This document shows, one piece after another, positions 8,773 through 17,667 of a stretch of DNA of 64,000 bases. Source of the stretch: CAIVVT01 sp963838205 (GTDB taxonomy: Bacteria > Acidobacteriota > Terriglobia > Bryobacterales > Bryobacteraceae). The DNA lies in NCBI GenBank assembly GCA_963838205.1, contig CAWIQF010000020.1:124001-188000 (forward strand), read 5' to 3'. The stretch's first letter is position 1. Each line of letters starts with the position of its first letter. The position numbers were made by a program, and so were the translations under genes. The notes beneath the pieces are model-generated. The model was not told the origin of the DNA. It saw only the letters and a program-made list of their open reading frames with translations, and searched no databases.

Positions 8773-10108
8773 ATGATTCCGACGAAATGGACCTGTCTGT
8801 CGGCATTCCACCCGGTGAGCGCGCCCGACTATGTGCCCGCGGCGCAGTTGCGCGAGCTGCAGTTGAGCCGGCTCAAGAGCGTCGTGGCGCGCGCCTGGGA
8901 GCGGGTTCCGCTCTACCGGAACAGGATGGAGCGGCACAATCTGACGCCGGACGACGTGCGGTCGCTCGATGACATCGCCGGGCTGCCGTTCACGGTCAAA
9001 GCCGATTTGCGGGATACCTACCCATTCGGGCTGTTTGCCAGTCCGATGGAGGAGATCGTGCGCCTGCACGCCTCCAGCGGCACGACGGGCAAGCCGATCG
9101 TGGTGGCCTACACGCAGCCGGACGTGGATGTGTGGACCTCGGTGATGGTCCGCAGCTTCGCCGTTTGCGGTCTCCACCAGGGCGACGTGATTCAGAACGC
9201 TTACGGATACGGCTTGTTCACCGGCGGGCTCGGTGCGCACTACGGCGCCGAGGGGCTGGGAGCGACGGTGATTCCCATCTCCGGCGGCAATACCGACCGG
9301 CAGACTCATGGTCATGCGGGACTTCGGCGTGACGGCCATCTGCTGCACGCCGAGCTACTTTCTGCACATGATCGACCGCGCCGCTGAATTGGGGATCGAC
9401 CTGCGCGAGTTGCCGTTGCGGGTCGGCGTATTCGGGGCCGAGCCCTGGACCAGCGCTATGCGCGAGCGCATTGAAGAGCTGACTGCCATTCAGGCCTTCG
9501 ATATCTATGGCCTGTCCGAGATCATCGGCCCGGGAGTGGCCGTCGAGTGCCCGTGTCAGGACGGTCTGCACATCTTTGAAGACCACTTCTACCCGGAGAT
9601 CGTCGATCCCGACAGCGGCGCGGTGCTCGGCGCGGGCGAGGAAGGCGAACTGGTGCTGACGACGCTCAGCAAGCAGGCCATGCCGATGATTCGCTACCGC
9701 ACGCGCGACATCACCGCGCTACTGCCAGGCGCCTGCCCGTGCGGACGCTCGCTGCGCCGCATGAAGCGCATCTCCCGCCGCAGCGACGACATGCTGATCA
9801 TCCGCGGCGTCAACGTCTTTCCGTCGCAGGTGGAATCGGCGCTGCTGGAAGTGGAAGGCACGCTGCCGCATTACCAGATCATCCTCACCCGCTCCCACGG
9901 TCTGGACCAGATGGAGGTGCAGGTGGAGGTGACGTCGGAATCGTTCAGCGACAAGATCGGCGCTCTGGAACAACTCAACGACACGATTGCGGATGCCCTG
10001 GAACACGTGCTCGGCATCCGCGTGGAAGTGACGCTGGTGGAGCCGCACACCATCCAGCGCAGCGAAGGAAAGGCCAAGCGGGTGATCGACCGCAGGTTGC
10101 AGCCATGA
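8773..10108 (+). CDS. Phenylacetate-CoA ligase-like protein, frameshifted
   Basis: The adenylate-forming ligase family (PaaK type) activates aryl acids to aryl-CoA. The N-terminal part reads to about 9300 in one frame: LPFTVKADLRDTYPFGLFA, the AMP-binding loop LHASSGTTGKPIVVAYT, and NAYGYGLFTGGLGAHYGAE...SGGNTDRQ. The C-terminal part continues in another frame from LMVMRDFGVTAICCTPSYFL through DIYGLSEIIGPGVA, GEEGELVLTTL, RYRTRDITALLPG, and RGVNVFPSQVESALL to the stop at 10108. Removing one base around 9303-9304 (CAGACTC to CAGCTC) joins the two with no missing residues. It is either a recent frameshift or a sequencing error. The stop overlaps the ACT gene by ATGA. Confidence 0.85.
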
Positions 10109-10536
10109 AGCTTCAACAACTCTCCCTGTTTTCCGAGAACAAGCCGGGCCACATGATCGCGCCGTGCCGCCTGCTGGCGCGCGCGGGGCTCGACATCCGC
10201 GCGCTGTCGCTAGCCGACACGCAGCGCTTCGGCATTCTGCGCATGATCGTCTCCGACTGGCAGCGGGCCAAGAGCCTGCTGGAGCAGGCGGGCTCGGCCG
10301 TGAAGGTCACGGAGGTGGTGGCGGTGGAAGTGCCGGACCGCCCCGGCGGGCTGGCCGGCGTGCTGGACCTGTTCGAAGGCTCACAAATCAACATTGAGTA
10401 CATGTATGCCTTTCCGTTCCGGCGCGGCGAACGAGCGGTGCTGATCTTCCGCTTCGATCAGCCCGACGCGGCCATCGAAGTGCTTCAGGCGGCCGGCATC
10501 AGCGTGCTCGACAGTGGCGCGCTCGACGAAAAGTAG
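10105..10536 (+). CDS. Tandem ACT-domain protein
   Basis: The 143-residue product carries two ACT-like modules: residues 1-65 (QLSLFSENKPGHMIAPCRLLARAGLDIRALSLADT) and 70-140 (VVAVEVPDRPGGLAGVLDLFEGSQINIEYMYAF). ACT domains bind amino acids or related small ligands. It is a stand-alone ACT protein of the kind commonly coupled to paaK-type ligase genes, which suggests ligand sensing for aryl-acid or amino-acid metabolism. The ATG at 10105 overlaps the ligase stop by 4 nt, so translation is likely coupled. Confidence 0.88.
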   Translation: MKLQQLSLFSENKPGHMIAPCRLLARAGLDIRALSLADTQRFGILRMIVSDWQRAKSLLEQAGSAVKVTEVVAVEVPDRPGGLAGVLDLFEGSQINIEYMYAFPFRRGERAVLIFRFDQPDAAIEVLQAAGISVLDSGALDEK

Positions 10537-10660
10537 CGGCGTCCACTCGCGCCATCGCGCCGCCAGCGTGGAGGCAAATCTTGCGATCTCTGCATCGTCC
10601 GAGGGGCCGGTGTATGCTCTAACGGAGCACGCAGTTTGAGGAGAAAGGGGCCCGTTTTCA

Positions 10661-12826
10661 ATGACCCGAAGAGAGATCCTGGCGAGCATGAGCGCGCTGG
10701 CCGCGCCGGTGGAAGCGGCTGAGAATGCGGTTGACAAGAAGGCCGGTACGGCCCGGCCCGAGCGCAAGGTGAAGGTCAACTTCCGCTACACGCCGCTGCA
10801 ATGGCAGACCGCGTACTGCTTCCCCGACGACCCGCACAAGAGCCTGGTGGACCAGGCCGGGCGACTGCTTTACGGCAACCCCGGGCACGTGTCCAACGAC
10901 TTCTATCCGACCATCGTGGAGTTCTCGCTGCTGGGCATGGAGAACGACCACGTGGTGCGGCAGGAACTGGAAGCGCCGGGCGTGCCGATTGTGCATACCG
11001 TGGTCGAGCGGCCCCGGGCGCGCTTCGAGTTGATCAGCTTTGCGACGAAGCGGGCGGGCGAAGGCCGCGTCGACAACGTGCTGATGAAAGTGACCGCGGT
11101 CGCGGCCGGCGCGGGGGCGCCCGGGAACAGCGGGCGCGCCGTGCCGATCGTGACCATCCGCACCCGCCAGCCGCTGTCGCGGTCGAACAACGGTGTGCTC
11201 ATCGGCGGCGATGCGAAGACTCAGTTGCTGGTCTGCAGCCACGGATTGCGCATCGACGATCGGGGTTCCTCGTGGCTGCTGATTCTTGCGGCGCTCGAAC
11301 TGCCGGCCGAGATCCTGCTCCGTTTCCCGCAGGAAGGACAGACGGTCGAGTTGACGGACGGCGGAGCGCTACTCACGGAGGCGCGGGCTTACTGGAAGAA
11401 CTGGCATCCGTTCGGCGGCGCGGTGGAGTGGGAGTTGCCGCGTCCCTACGCGGACTTCCTGACGGCGTGCGCGCGCAACATCCTGCAAGCGCGCGAGGTG
11501 CGCAACGGGCGGTTGACGTTCCAGGTGGGGCCGACCTGCTATCGCGGGCTGTGGGTTGTCGACGGACATTTCATCCTTGAAGCGGCGCGCTATCTGGGCT
11601 ATGACAAAGCGGCGCGCGAAGGGCTGGCGACGACCTGGACGTATCAGCGCGCTGACGGCGCACTGGACGCGGGCGGCGGTCCGGAGCACTACAAGGACGC
11701 CGCCATCGCGATGTTCTCGACCGTGCGGCAATGCGAACTGGGCCAGGATTGGACCGACTTCCGCGAGCTGAAGCCGCGCATCGCCCACGCTGCCGAGTTC
11801 CTCGAAGCGATGCGCGACAAGGGGCGCGCGGAGGGTTCGCCCGCCGGCAAATACGGACTGCTGGCCAACGGCTTCTCCGACGGCGGCTTCACCAAGGGCA
11901 GCGAGTTCACCAACCCGTTGTGGTCGCTGGCCGGACTGCAGGCGGCAACGCAGGCCGACGGCGGACCGTCGCACAACGGTCTGGAGCGCGCGGCGCAGTT
12001 CCACTCGGAACTGCGGGCCGCTTTCGAGGCGGCGGCGCGGCAGGAGATGCTACACCATCCGGCGGGGTTCGAGTACCTGCCGATGGTGATGCGGGACGAT
12101 CCGGCCTGGCAACGGAGCGAGTGGGAGCGGCCGCGCCCGCAGTCGGCGCAGTGGGCGCTGTCGCATGCGATCTATCCGGGCCTGGTGTTCGAGCGCAACC
12201 ATCCCGTAGTGCGCGGCCACATGGCGCTGATGCAGTGGTGCACGCAGGAGGATGTGCCGATCGAAACCGGCTGGCTGCCGCACGAAGGCCTGTGGACCTA
12301 CAACGCGCCATTCGTCTCGCATGCCTACCTGTGGGCGGGCCAGCCGGCGTGGGCCCGCCGGACCTTCCACGGCTTCCTCAACCACGCCTCGCCGCTGTAC
12401 TGCTGGCGCGAGGAACAGCCGCTGCGGGGGGCCAAAGTGGCCGGCTACGTCGGCGATATGCCGCACAACTGGGCCAGCGCCGAATGCGTGCTGTACCTGC
12501 GGCACATGCTGGCGCTGGAGGATGGCGCGGCTCTGCGCCTGGTCGAGGGGCTCGGCGCTGCGGAACTTGCCGCTCGCCAGCCTTACCGCCTGAAGCAGAC
12601 GCCGACGCGCTTCGGGCGCCTGAACCTGGAGCTCACGCCGGAGGGCGCGGGGTGGCGGCTCAAGTTCGAACGCGGACCTGGACCAGCGCCGCGCTCGGTG
12701 CGGCTACCGGCCACGCTGGCGGGCCTGAAGTTGGCGCGGGTGAAGGGCGCGACGTCCAAGGCCGGGGCCCTGGGCATCGAGGTCGAACCCAGTGCCGGAG
12801 CATGGACCGCGGAGTGGGGCAGCTAG
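10661..12826 (+). CDS. Secreted six-hairpin glycosidase-like protein
   Basis: The 721-residue product starts MTRREILASMSALAAP, which has a twin-Arg-like pair followed by a weak hydrophobic stretch, so Tat export is possible. The middle (about residues 260-600) has the pattern of an (alpha/alpha)6 barrel: repeated aromatic-rich helices with CYRGLWVVDGHFILEAARYLG, TWTYQRADGALDAGG, and ETGWLPHEGLWTYNAPFVSHAYLWAG. This is typical of six-hairpin glycoside hydrolases, but the exact family and substrate cannot be fixed. A C-terminal beta-rich segment follows. A purine-rich GAGGAGAAAGG lies 13-24 nt before the ATG. Confidence 0.65.
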   Translation: MTRREILASMSALAAPVEAAENAVDKKAGTARPERKVKVNFRYTPLQWQTAYCFPDDPHKSLVDQAGRLLYGNPGHVSNDFYPTIVEFSLLGMENDHVVRQELEAPGVPIVHTVVERPRARFELISFATKRAGEGRVDNVLMKVTAVAAGAGAPGNSGRAVPIVTIRTRQPLSRSNNGVLIGGDAKTQLLVCSHGLRIDDRGSSWLLILAALELPAEILLRFPQEGQTVELTDGGALLTEARAYWKNWHPFGGAVEWELPRPYADFLTACARNILQAREVRNGRLTFQVGPTCYRGLWVVDGHFILEAARYLGYDKAAREGLATTWTYQRADGALDAGGGPEHYKDAAIAMFSTVRQCELGQDWTDFRELKPRIAHAAEFLEAMRDKGRAEGSPAGKYGLLANGFSDGGFTKGSEFTNPLWSLAGLQAATQADGGPSHNGLERAAQFHSELRAAFEAAARQEMLHHPAGFEYLPMVMRDDPAWQRSEWERPRPQSAQWALSHAIYPGLVFERNHPVVRGHMALMQWCTQEDVPIETGWLPHEGLWTYNAPFVSHAYLWAGQPAWARRTFHGFLNHASPLYCWREEQPLRGAKVAGYVGDMPHNWASAECVLYLRHMLALEDGAALRLVEGLGAAELAARQPYRLKQTPTRFGRLNLELTPEGAGWRLKFERGPGPAPRSVRLPATLAGLKLARVKGATSKAGALGIEVEPSAGAWTAEWGS

Positions 12827-12930
12827 GGAGAACAAAAAGCAAACATACGCGACTCCCCAGCTGCGGAATAGGGTGGCCGCAACCAGGATAGCCGCCTGCC
12901 CAACGGCTGTGCTCCGACATTCGCGATAAC

Positions 12931-13096
12931 GAAAAGTGAGGAACAAAGCCAATTATCGAGTTTTCTTAATAGAATGATTGGCTTGCGATGGCTATCTTTC
13001 AGATATTATTCGCACAATATTCGTGATTGTCAAAGAACGGGGCAGGCCGAGCAGCGGAGGGTCTAGCACCTACAGGATAGACCCGGGTGTCAAGCG
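12931..13096. repeat. Dispersed intergenic repeat, copy A
   Basis: This segment (starting GAAAAGTGAGGAACAAAGCC, ending ACCCGGGTGTCAAGCG) is recognisably the same as 47631-47786. Shared blocks are GAGGAACAAAGCCAATT, TAGAAT with a GGCTT, ATTGTCAAAGAAC and CCCGGGTGTCAAGCG, separated by diverged spacers of similar length. A third partial copy sits near 52070-52150. No protein is encoded. The rest of the 12827-13225 gap shows nothing else that I can support. Confidence 0.6.
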
Positions 13097-13225
13097 AAAT
13101 GCGCGGGACTTGGGCGAACCCCACCCGTATGCCCACGCGCCCGAGTTAAGATTGACCCACCACCAGCGGCTGACAATTATTGATAACTGGCGCTCGTTGA
13201 TGCAGTGCGCGGGGGCGCTTCCGCC

Positions 13226-14785
13226 CTATCCGGCCTTGGTCGCGATCGATTTGGCCTGCAGGAACTGGAGCAGGTAATCCGGGCCGCCGGCCTTGGAATC
13301 GGTGCCCGACATATTAAAGCCGCCGAAGGGGTGGCAGCCGACGAGGGCGCCGGTGCATTTGCGGTTGAAGTACAGGTTGCCGACGAAGAAGCGCTCTTTC
13401 GCGGCTTCGATTTTGGCCGCGTTGCGCGTGTAGACCGAGCCGGTCAGGCCGTATTCGGTGTCGTTGGCCAGCTCCAGCGCGTGCTCGAAATCGCGCGCCC
13501 GCGTCACAGTCAGCACGGGTCCGAAGATCTCCTCCTGAAAGAGGCGTGATTTCGAATCGATGTCGGCAATCACCGTGGGTTGCACGAAGTAGCCTTCGCC
13601 CGGCGCGGCGGCGCCGCCGGTGAGCAGGCGTCCGTCCCTGCGGCCGATCTCGATGTAATCGAGAATCGTGCGGCGCGAGCGTTCGTTGATCACCGGGCCC
13701 ATGTAATTGCGCGGGTCCTCGCACGGGCCGGTCTGGAGCGCCTGCACCAGGGGCACGAGTTTCGCGAGGAACGCGTCGTAAACCGAATCGACGACAATGG
13801 CGCGCGAGCAGGCCGAGCACTTCTGGCCCTGATATCCGAAGGCCGAAGCCAGCACGCCCTGCGCGGCGGCTTCGAGATCGGCCTCGTCGTCGACGATGAT
13901 GGCGTCCTTGCCGCCCATTTCGGCGGCGACGCGTTTGATCCAGAGCTGGCCCGCGTGCGGCCGGGCCGCGAGTTCGTTGATCCGCAGGCCGACCTCGCGC
14001 GAGCCGGTGAAGGAGACAAAGCGCGTGCGTGGATGCGCGACCAGCAGATCGCCGATCTCGCCGCCGGCGCCCACCAGCAGCGTGCAGCACTCGGCCGGGA
14101 AGCCGGCCTCGGCCAGCACCGCGACGAATTTGGCGGCCACGGTCGGCGTATCGCTCGAGGGCTTCAGCACGACCGTATTGCCGGCCACCAGCGCCGCCAC
14201 GGTCATGCCCGCCAGGATCGCCAGCGAGAAGTTCCAGGGCGGGATGACGATGCCCACGCCGAGCGGCAGATAGCGCAACTCGCCGTGCTCGCCGCCCACT
14301 TGCGGCAGCGGCTCGGGCTCGGCCCATTTGAGCATTTGCAGAGCGTAATACTCGCAGAAGTCGATGGCCTCGCAGGTCTCGGCTTCCGCTTCGATCCAGG
14401 TCTTACCGGCCTCGAGCACCAGCCAGGCGTTGAACTCGAATTTGCGGCGGCGCAGATCGGCGGCGGCGCGCCGCAGCATCTCGACGCGCGTCCCGGCCGG
14501 CGTGCGCGACCACTTGGCGAAGCAGGCATCGGCCACAGCCACGGCCTGGCCGGCCAGCTCGCGCGTGGCCTTGTGGTGCAGCCCGACCGTCTCGGAAGGC
14601 TGCGACGGGTTCACCGACTTCAGCAGGTCGCCGGTGTGAAAAGTGGCCCCGCCGATATGCAGCGGATACTCGCGGCCGAACTCCGAGCGGACTGCGGCCA
14701 GCGCGGCGCGCATCGCCGCGGCGTTGTCGGGTTTGGAAAAGTCGGTGAAGGGTTCGTTGGAGAATTCCCAGAGCCGGACGCTCAT
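13226..14785 (-). CDS. L-glutamate gamma-semialdehyde (P5C) dehydrogenase
   Basis: This NAD-dependent aldehyde dehydrogenase performs the second step of proline catabolism, P5C/glutamate semialdehyde to glutamate. The 519 residues match the RocA/PutA-C-terminal type: FTDFSKPDNAAAMRAAL at the start, WNFSLAILAGM, KPSSDTPTVAAKFV, the NAD loop VSFTGSREVGLRI, EMGGKDAIIVDDEADLE (catalytic Glu), and the nucleophile region GYQGQKCSACSR with catalytic Cys. C-terminal EEIFGPVLTV, NRKCTGALVGCHPFGGFNMSGTDSKAGG and YLLQFLQAKS are diagnostic. The ATG overlaps the YtxH stop (TAATG), with GGAGG inside the YtxH end, so the genes are coupled. No proline dehydrogenase is next to it. Confidence 0.93.
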   Translation of the reverse strand: MSVRLWEFSNEPFTDFSKPDNAAAMRAALAAVRSEFGREYPLHIGGATFHTGDLLKSVNPSQPSETVGLHHKATRELAGQAVAVADACFAKWSRTPAGTRVEMLRRAAADLRRRKFEFNAWLVLEAGKTWIEAEAETCEAIDFCEYYALQMLKWAEPEPLPQVGGEHGELRYLPLGVGIVIPPWNFSLAILAGMTVAALVAGNTVVLKPSSDTPTVAAKFVAVLAEAGFPAECCTLLVGAGGEIGDLLVAHPRTRFVSFTGSREVGLRINELAARPHAGQLWIKRVAAEMGGKDAIIVDDEADLEAAAQGVLASAFGYQGQKCSACSRAIVVDSVYDAFLAKLVPLVQALQTGPCEDPRNYMGPVINERSRRTILDYIEIGRRDGRLLTGGAAAPGEGYFVQPTVIADIDSKSRLFQEEIFGPVLTVTRARDFEHALELANDTEYGLTGSVYTRNAAKIEAAKERFFVGNLYFNRKCTGALVGCHPFGGFNMSGTDSKAGGPDYLLQFLQAKSIATKAG

Positions 14786-15051
14786 TAGCCCTCCACCATC
14801 TTGCGGCCGCGCTCAATCATCTGCGCGGCGTCGTCGGCCATCTGGCGGCCCTTTTCGTAGAGTTCCTTGCCTTTTTCGAGTATGTTGTTGCTGGTCTCGC
14901 TGATGGCATCGGTGCCGTGCTCGACGCTGCGGCGGATCTGACGGCGGGTGACGCGCCCGGAGGCGGGAGCGAACAGCAGCGCCAGGGTGGCCCCAACGGC
15001 CGCGCCGGCGACAAACCACATCGCCTTGCTGGTATGGTCTTCGTAGGACAT
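14785..15051 (-). CDS. YtxH-like membrane protein
   Basis: The 88-residue product has an N-terminal single membrane helix with small-residue pattern (AMWFVAGAAVGATLALLFAPASGRVTRR), the hallmark of YtxH proteins (GxxxG helix ending LLFAPxSGxxTR), followed by a charged amphipathic helix (ETSNNILEKGKELYEKGRQMADDAAQMIERG). YtxH proteins are small stress-associated envelope proteins of unclear mechanism. It is coupled to the P5C dehydrogenase gene by a TAATG overlap; whether that has a metabolic meaning is unclear. Confidence 0.85.
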   Translation of the reverse strand: MSYEDHTSKAMWFVAGAAVGATLALLFAPASGRVTRRQIRRSVEHGTDAISETSNNILEKGKELYEKGRQMADDAAQMIERGRKMVEG

Positions 15052-15093
15052 ATTGGGAATGATCCCTCCAAGTTCATTCTAGCGGAGGCGCAC

Positions 15094-15405
15094 ATGAGTT
15101 CACCGGACGATCTGGTCCCGGTCCGGGACGGCGCGGGGTTGGTCCTGGAAATGCCGGAAATGGAGGCCCGGGCGCTGCAGAGCCTGCTGGTCTCGTGTGG
15201 CATTCCGGCGGTCCTCTCCCCGTTCACGGCGTACACCTTTATGCCCGGGCGGCTGCTGGTGCCGGCGTCCCAGGCCGAAGAAGCGGCTAGAATCATAGCA
15301 GAGGCGCCGGGCGCAGCCTCCGCCGAGGAGGCCGAACGCGCGGGCGAGGCGGCGGGCGATCAGCCTCCCGAAGACGCAGGGAAAGGCCTGCCAGGCGTAT
15401 TCTGA
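15094..15405 (+). CDS. DUF2007-like small protein, paralog 1
   Basis: The 103-residue product (start ATG 15094, GGAGG 5 nt upstream) has a beta-alpha-beta fold pattern typical of DUF2007/putative signal-transducing proteins: DDLVPVRDG, then EMEARALQSLLVSCGIPAVLSPF, then RLLVPASQAEEAARIIAEA. The E-A-xx-L-Q-xx-LxxxGIxA motif and a closing xVPxxQAxxA are the family signs. The C-terminal 35 residues are an Ala/Glu-rich tail. A paralog follows 11 nt downstream. It is divergent from the YtxH gene. Confidence 0.7.
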   Translation: MSSPDDLVPVRDGAGLVLEMPEMEARALQSLLVSCGIPAVLSPFTAYTFMPGRLLVPASQAEEAARIIAEAPGAASAEEAERAGEAAGDQPPEDAGKGLPGVF

Positions 15406-15416
15406 CGGAGGTTTTT

Positions 15417-15716
15417 ATGAACCCATCTGATGATCCACAGGACCTGGTTCCGGTCCAAGAAGAAGACGGGAAGCCGATCGAACTGACCGAGATGGAGGCG
15501 ACGGAGCTGCAGAACCTGCTCAGCGCCAGTGGCATCGAAGCGGTCATTTCCGGCGCGGAGATGCTGCCCAATCTGCCCTACCGCCTGCAGGTCCCGGCGG
15601 ACCAGGCGGCGGAGGCCACCCGGGTCATCGCCGCAGCCCGCGCCGCGGGCTCGGCGGGCGCCGAAGAGGCGGAGCAAGCGGGCGAAGACGCCGGCGATAG
15701 CGCTGCGGGCGCGTAG
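15417..15716 (+). CDS. DUF2007-like small protein, paralog 2
   Basis: The 99-residue product is a clear paralog of the protein just upstream: DDPQDLVPVQEEDGKPIELTEMEATELQNLLSASGIEAVIS, then YRLQVPADQAAEATRVIAAARAAG, and an Ala/Gly/Glu-rich tail. GGAGG lies 5 nt before the ATG. The tandem arrangement with conserved spacing points to a local duplication. The function is unknown; a ligand- or protein-binding role is commonly assumed for this fold. Confidence 0.7.
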   Translation: MNPSDDPQDLVPVQEEDGKPIELTEMEATELQNLLSASGIEAVISGAEMLPNLPYRLQVPADQAAEATRVIAAARAAGSAGAEEAEQAGEDAGDSAAGA

Positions 15717-16195
15717 CCCGAGCCAAGCCTCGACGCCGGCCTGCGCTGGCTCGCGCTGGCCGCCTTCTCACGATAGAGCTGGGTCCACCTGCGGCGGATC
15801 GAGCGGGAGTAGGACCTAGTGTCATGTCTCGCAGGTTCGCTGACAATCACGGGCCATTCACCGTGGCGCAGGCATGTGGCGCAGGCATGTGGCGCAGGCA
15901 CTCTTGCCTGCCGCGTTGACACTCGTGTTGACGCTCGGCCGGCGTTGTCAATCCTTGACTGAGAAACTCCACCATGCCAGCGGCGCCGTGGGACCAAGGC
16001 ACGCGCTGCCACCTCTGCGGAACACGGTGGCGCAGTGGCCGCGGGCGTCCGGCTTTGCTTGCGCGTTCCAGCGCGATAGCCGGCCGGCGCGTTTTCCGAC
16101 AGGCCGGTCTTTCCGCTGTTCAGCATTTACCGGCAACGGAAGCGGCCTTCCAGAAACCGTTGCCCGAACGGGGCTACAATAGAGTCGGTTCCTCC
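15717..16195. other. Intergenic region with a 13-bp triple repeat
   Basis: No gene is supported here. At about 15860-15900 a 13-bp unit (CATGTGGCGCAGG) is repeated nearly three times, followed by an inverted pair CAGGCA-CTCTTGC-like (AGGCACTCTTGCCT) that can form a hairpin. TACAAT at 16175-16180 precedes hicB by 15 nt and may be its -10 box. Confidence 0.45.
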
Positions 16196-16411
16196 ATGCA
16201 GCGCCAATTCGACGTGATCATCGAACGCGACAGCGAAGGGTACTACATCGCCTCGGTTCCGCAACTGCGCGGCTGCCACACGCAGGCCAAGTCTTTGGAC
16301 ACTGTCATGGAGCGCATCCGCGAGGCGATCGCCCTGTGCCTCGAAGTCGGCGGCGGCTCGTCCACCGAGCTGGAATTCGTCGGGATCCAGCGGGTCACCG
16401 TGGCGGCATGA
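16196..16411 (+). CDS. hicB: HicB-family antitoxin
   Basis: The 71-residue product has the HicB partial RNase H-like fold signature: FDVIIERDSEGYYIASVPQLRGCHTQAKSLDTVMERIREAIALCLE (the pattern of D-x-EG-x-Y-x-x-x-x-P-x-LxGC-xTQ-x-T-x-E). It lacks a C-terminal DNA-binding domain, so it is the short form. It would bind and neutralise the HicA toxin encoded immediately downstream, with which it overlaps by ATGA. Here the antitoxin gene comes first, the reverse of the classical hicAB order but common in this short-HicB group. Confidence 0.9.
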   Translation: MQRQFDVIIERDSEGYYIASVPQLRGCHTQAKSLDTVMERIREAIALCLEVGGGSSTELEFVGIQRVTVAA

Positions 16412-16632
16412 GCGATACGCCCAGGATTACGCGTGCAGTTCTCGTTTCCGCACTGATTCTGGCAGGCTTCGTTCAACTTCAGGCGAGGGGTGGTCACTAC
16501 TTCCTGCGCCACGCCGATGGGCGCGTTACCGTCGTGCCCGTGTTCTCAGGCGAGCATATCGGCCCGGGCCTGCTCCACAGGATTCTGCGCGACTGCGAGA
16601 TGTCCGAAGACGACCTCCGACGACCTCGATAA
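16408..16632 (+). CDS. hicA: HicA-family mRNA interferase toxin
   Basis: The 74-residue product matches HicA: SALILAGFVQLQARGGHYFLRHADGRVTVVPVFSGEHIGPGLLHRILRDCEMSEDDL. The catalytic His lies in RGGHYFLRH (usually GSH), and the C-terminal E-IGxGxLxxILRxxxxS-x-ED is the family's end. HicA folds as a dsRNA-binding-like domain and cleaves mRNA. The N-terminus is slightly diverged (ITRAVLVSALILAGF rather than KELIRxLxxxGF). Translation is coupled to hicB by a 4-nt overlap. Confidence 0.85.
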   Translation: MSDTPRITRAVLVSALILAGFVQLQARGGHYFLRHADGRVTVVPVFSGEHIGPGLLHRILRDCEMSEDDLRRPR

Positions 16633-16811
16633 TGCGATCACTTGTGAGCGCCGCCGGCGCTCGATTCGCGCTGCAAGACGCGCGCGTCCGCGCCGCGCGA
16701 CAGGCCGCGGAGCAGAGGCATCGTGAGTGCCGCAGCCGAGGAAGGAGAACGGGGTTTGAGGATACTGTCCCGGGTTGCCCGGGTTGCTGTCCCGGGTTGA
16801 TGGGGGCGCCT

Positions 16812-17126
16812 TCATTTCTTCGCCACTCCGATCTTCGCCACTCCGACCACGGTGAATTTGTGCTTGTGGTGTTTGCCGTCCAGCACTACGAACAGGTCGC
16901 CGTCCTTGTAGAACTGAATCGGCGCGTTTACCAGGACGATGATCGGTGTATCGCCGCGTTCCAGCCACTTGAATTGATAACGGGGTGTCTCCACGGTCAG
17001 TAGGCTCATGGGATGCCATCGCGGTGACTGTATCTCCTGCGAGACAACTATCGCGGACTCCCACGCATGCGGCTTCTCTGCCGCCGCCAGCCACGCCAAA
17101 ACGAAAGCCAAGACAATTGTCCTCAC
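16812..17126 (-). CDS. Small secreted protein of unknown function
   Basis: A 104-residue product starts GTG at 17126 with GGAGG at 17133-17137, an excellent ribosome binding site. It has a signal peptide (RTIVLAFVLAWLAAAEKP) and a short mature domain rich in beta-type sequence (YQFKWLERGDTPIIVLVNAPIQFYKDGDLFVVLDGKHHKHKF). The last residues contain a small internal duplication (VVGVAKIGVAKK). I recognise no family. Downstream at 16759-16802 the tract GTCCCGGGTTG is repeated three times. Confidence 0.5.
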   Translation of the reverse strand: MRTIVLAFVLAWLAAAEKPHAWESAIVVSQEIQSPRWHPMSLLTVETPRYQFKWLERGDTPIIVLVNAPIQFYKDGDLFVVLDGKHHKHKFTVVGVAKIGVAKK

Positions 17127-17474
17127 GCTTCACCTCCGCAAGGGCCACGTTTGTGCGTCCAGGGCCATTCTACGGCATTTTCGCGCAAGGGGGGACGTCA
17201 TGAAATATGTCCCACTGCAAACTGGTCAGCCCGACACGTTCGCCGTTCGCGGTTGTTTACGGCTGACGCCGGGATCGTCGCCTACCGCGCCGGGCACGTT
17301 TCCGAACCGAAGCTCGACGCCGTGATCGGCGGCGTCATCGCGCTTCTGAAGCAGAACTGAAAGCCGGGAATCCGGCGCGCCGGCACGGTACCCTCATACG
17401 CAGTTCCACCTCGCCAACCGCCGGCTGGCGAGCCCTCACTCCCCTGAACGGCCGGTCACTTTTGATTCGAGCCA

Positions 17475-17555
17475 CGATTCACGGCATAGAGGGATCGGCC
17501 TTCGGGCGCGCCGGTCTGTCGGCTGGATCTAACGCAATTGGGATTTGCGGATACT
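17475..17555. repeat. 81-bp direct repeat, copy 1
   Basis: Begins CGATTCACGGCATAGAGGGA and ends GGATTTGCGGATACT. It differs from 17668-17748 at four positions. The copies are 193 bp apart. Confidence 0.85.
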
Positions 17556-17560
17556 CTCTC

Positions 17561-17634
17561 GAAAATGCCCATAAGCCGCTGATTCCAAACGTGCGGAAAT
17601 CGGGCATTTTCATGCTTCCGAGTGAAGCGGAAGC
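17561..17634. repeat. Two inverted repeats between the 81-bp copies
   Basis: GAAAATGCCC (17561-17570) is the exact inverse of GGGCATTTTC (17602-17611), with a 31-nt loop. Directly after, GCTTCCG (17614-17620) pairs with CGGAAGC (17628-17634), with a 7-nt loop. Neither is followed by a T-run, so they do not look like standard terminators. Confidence 0.7.
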
Positions 17635-17667
17635 TTCATCTCTCACCGCTGTCCCGGTTTGGAGCCG

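Noticed and set aside
17201..17360. Possible remnant of a redoxin-like C-terminus (GIVAYRAGHVSEPKLDAVIGGVIALLK)
   Set aside because: The match to thioredoxin-like ends is suggestive only, the beginning lies in another frame, and no active-site CxxC is visible. Too weak to annotate.
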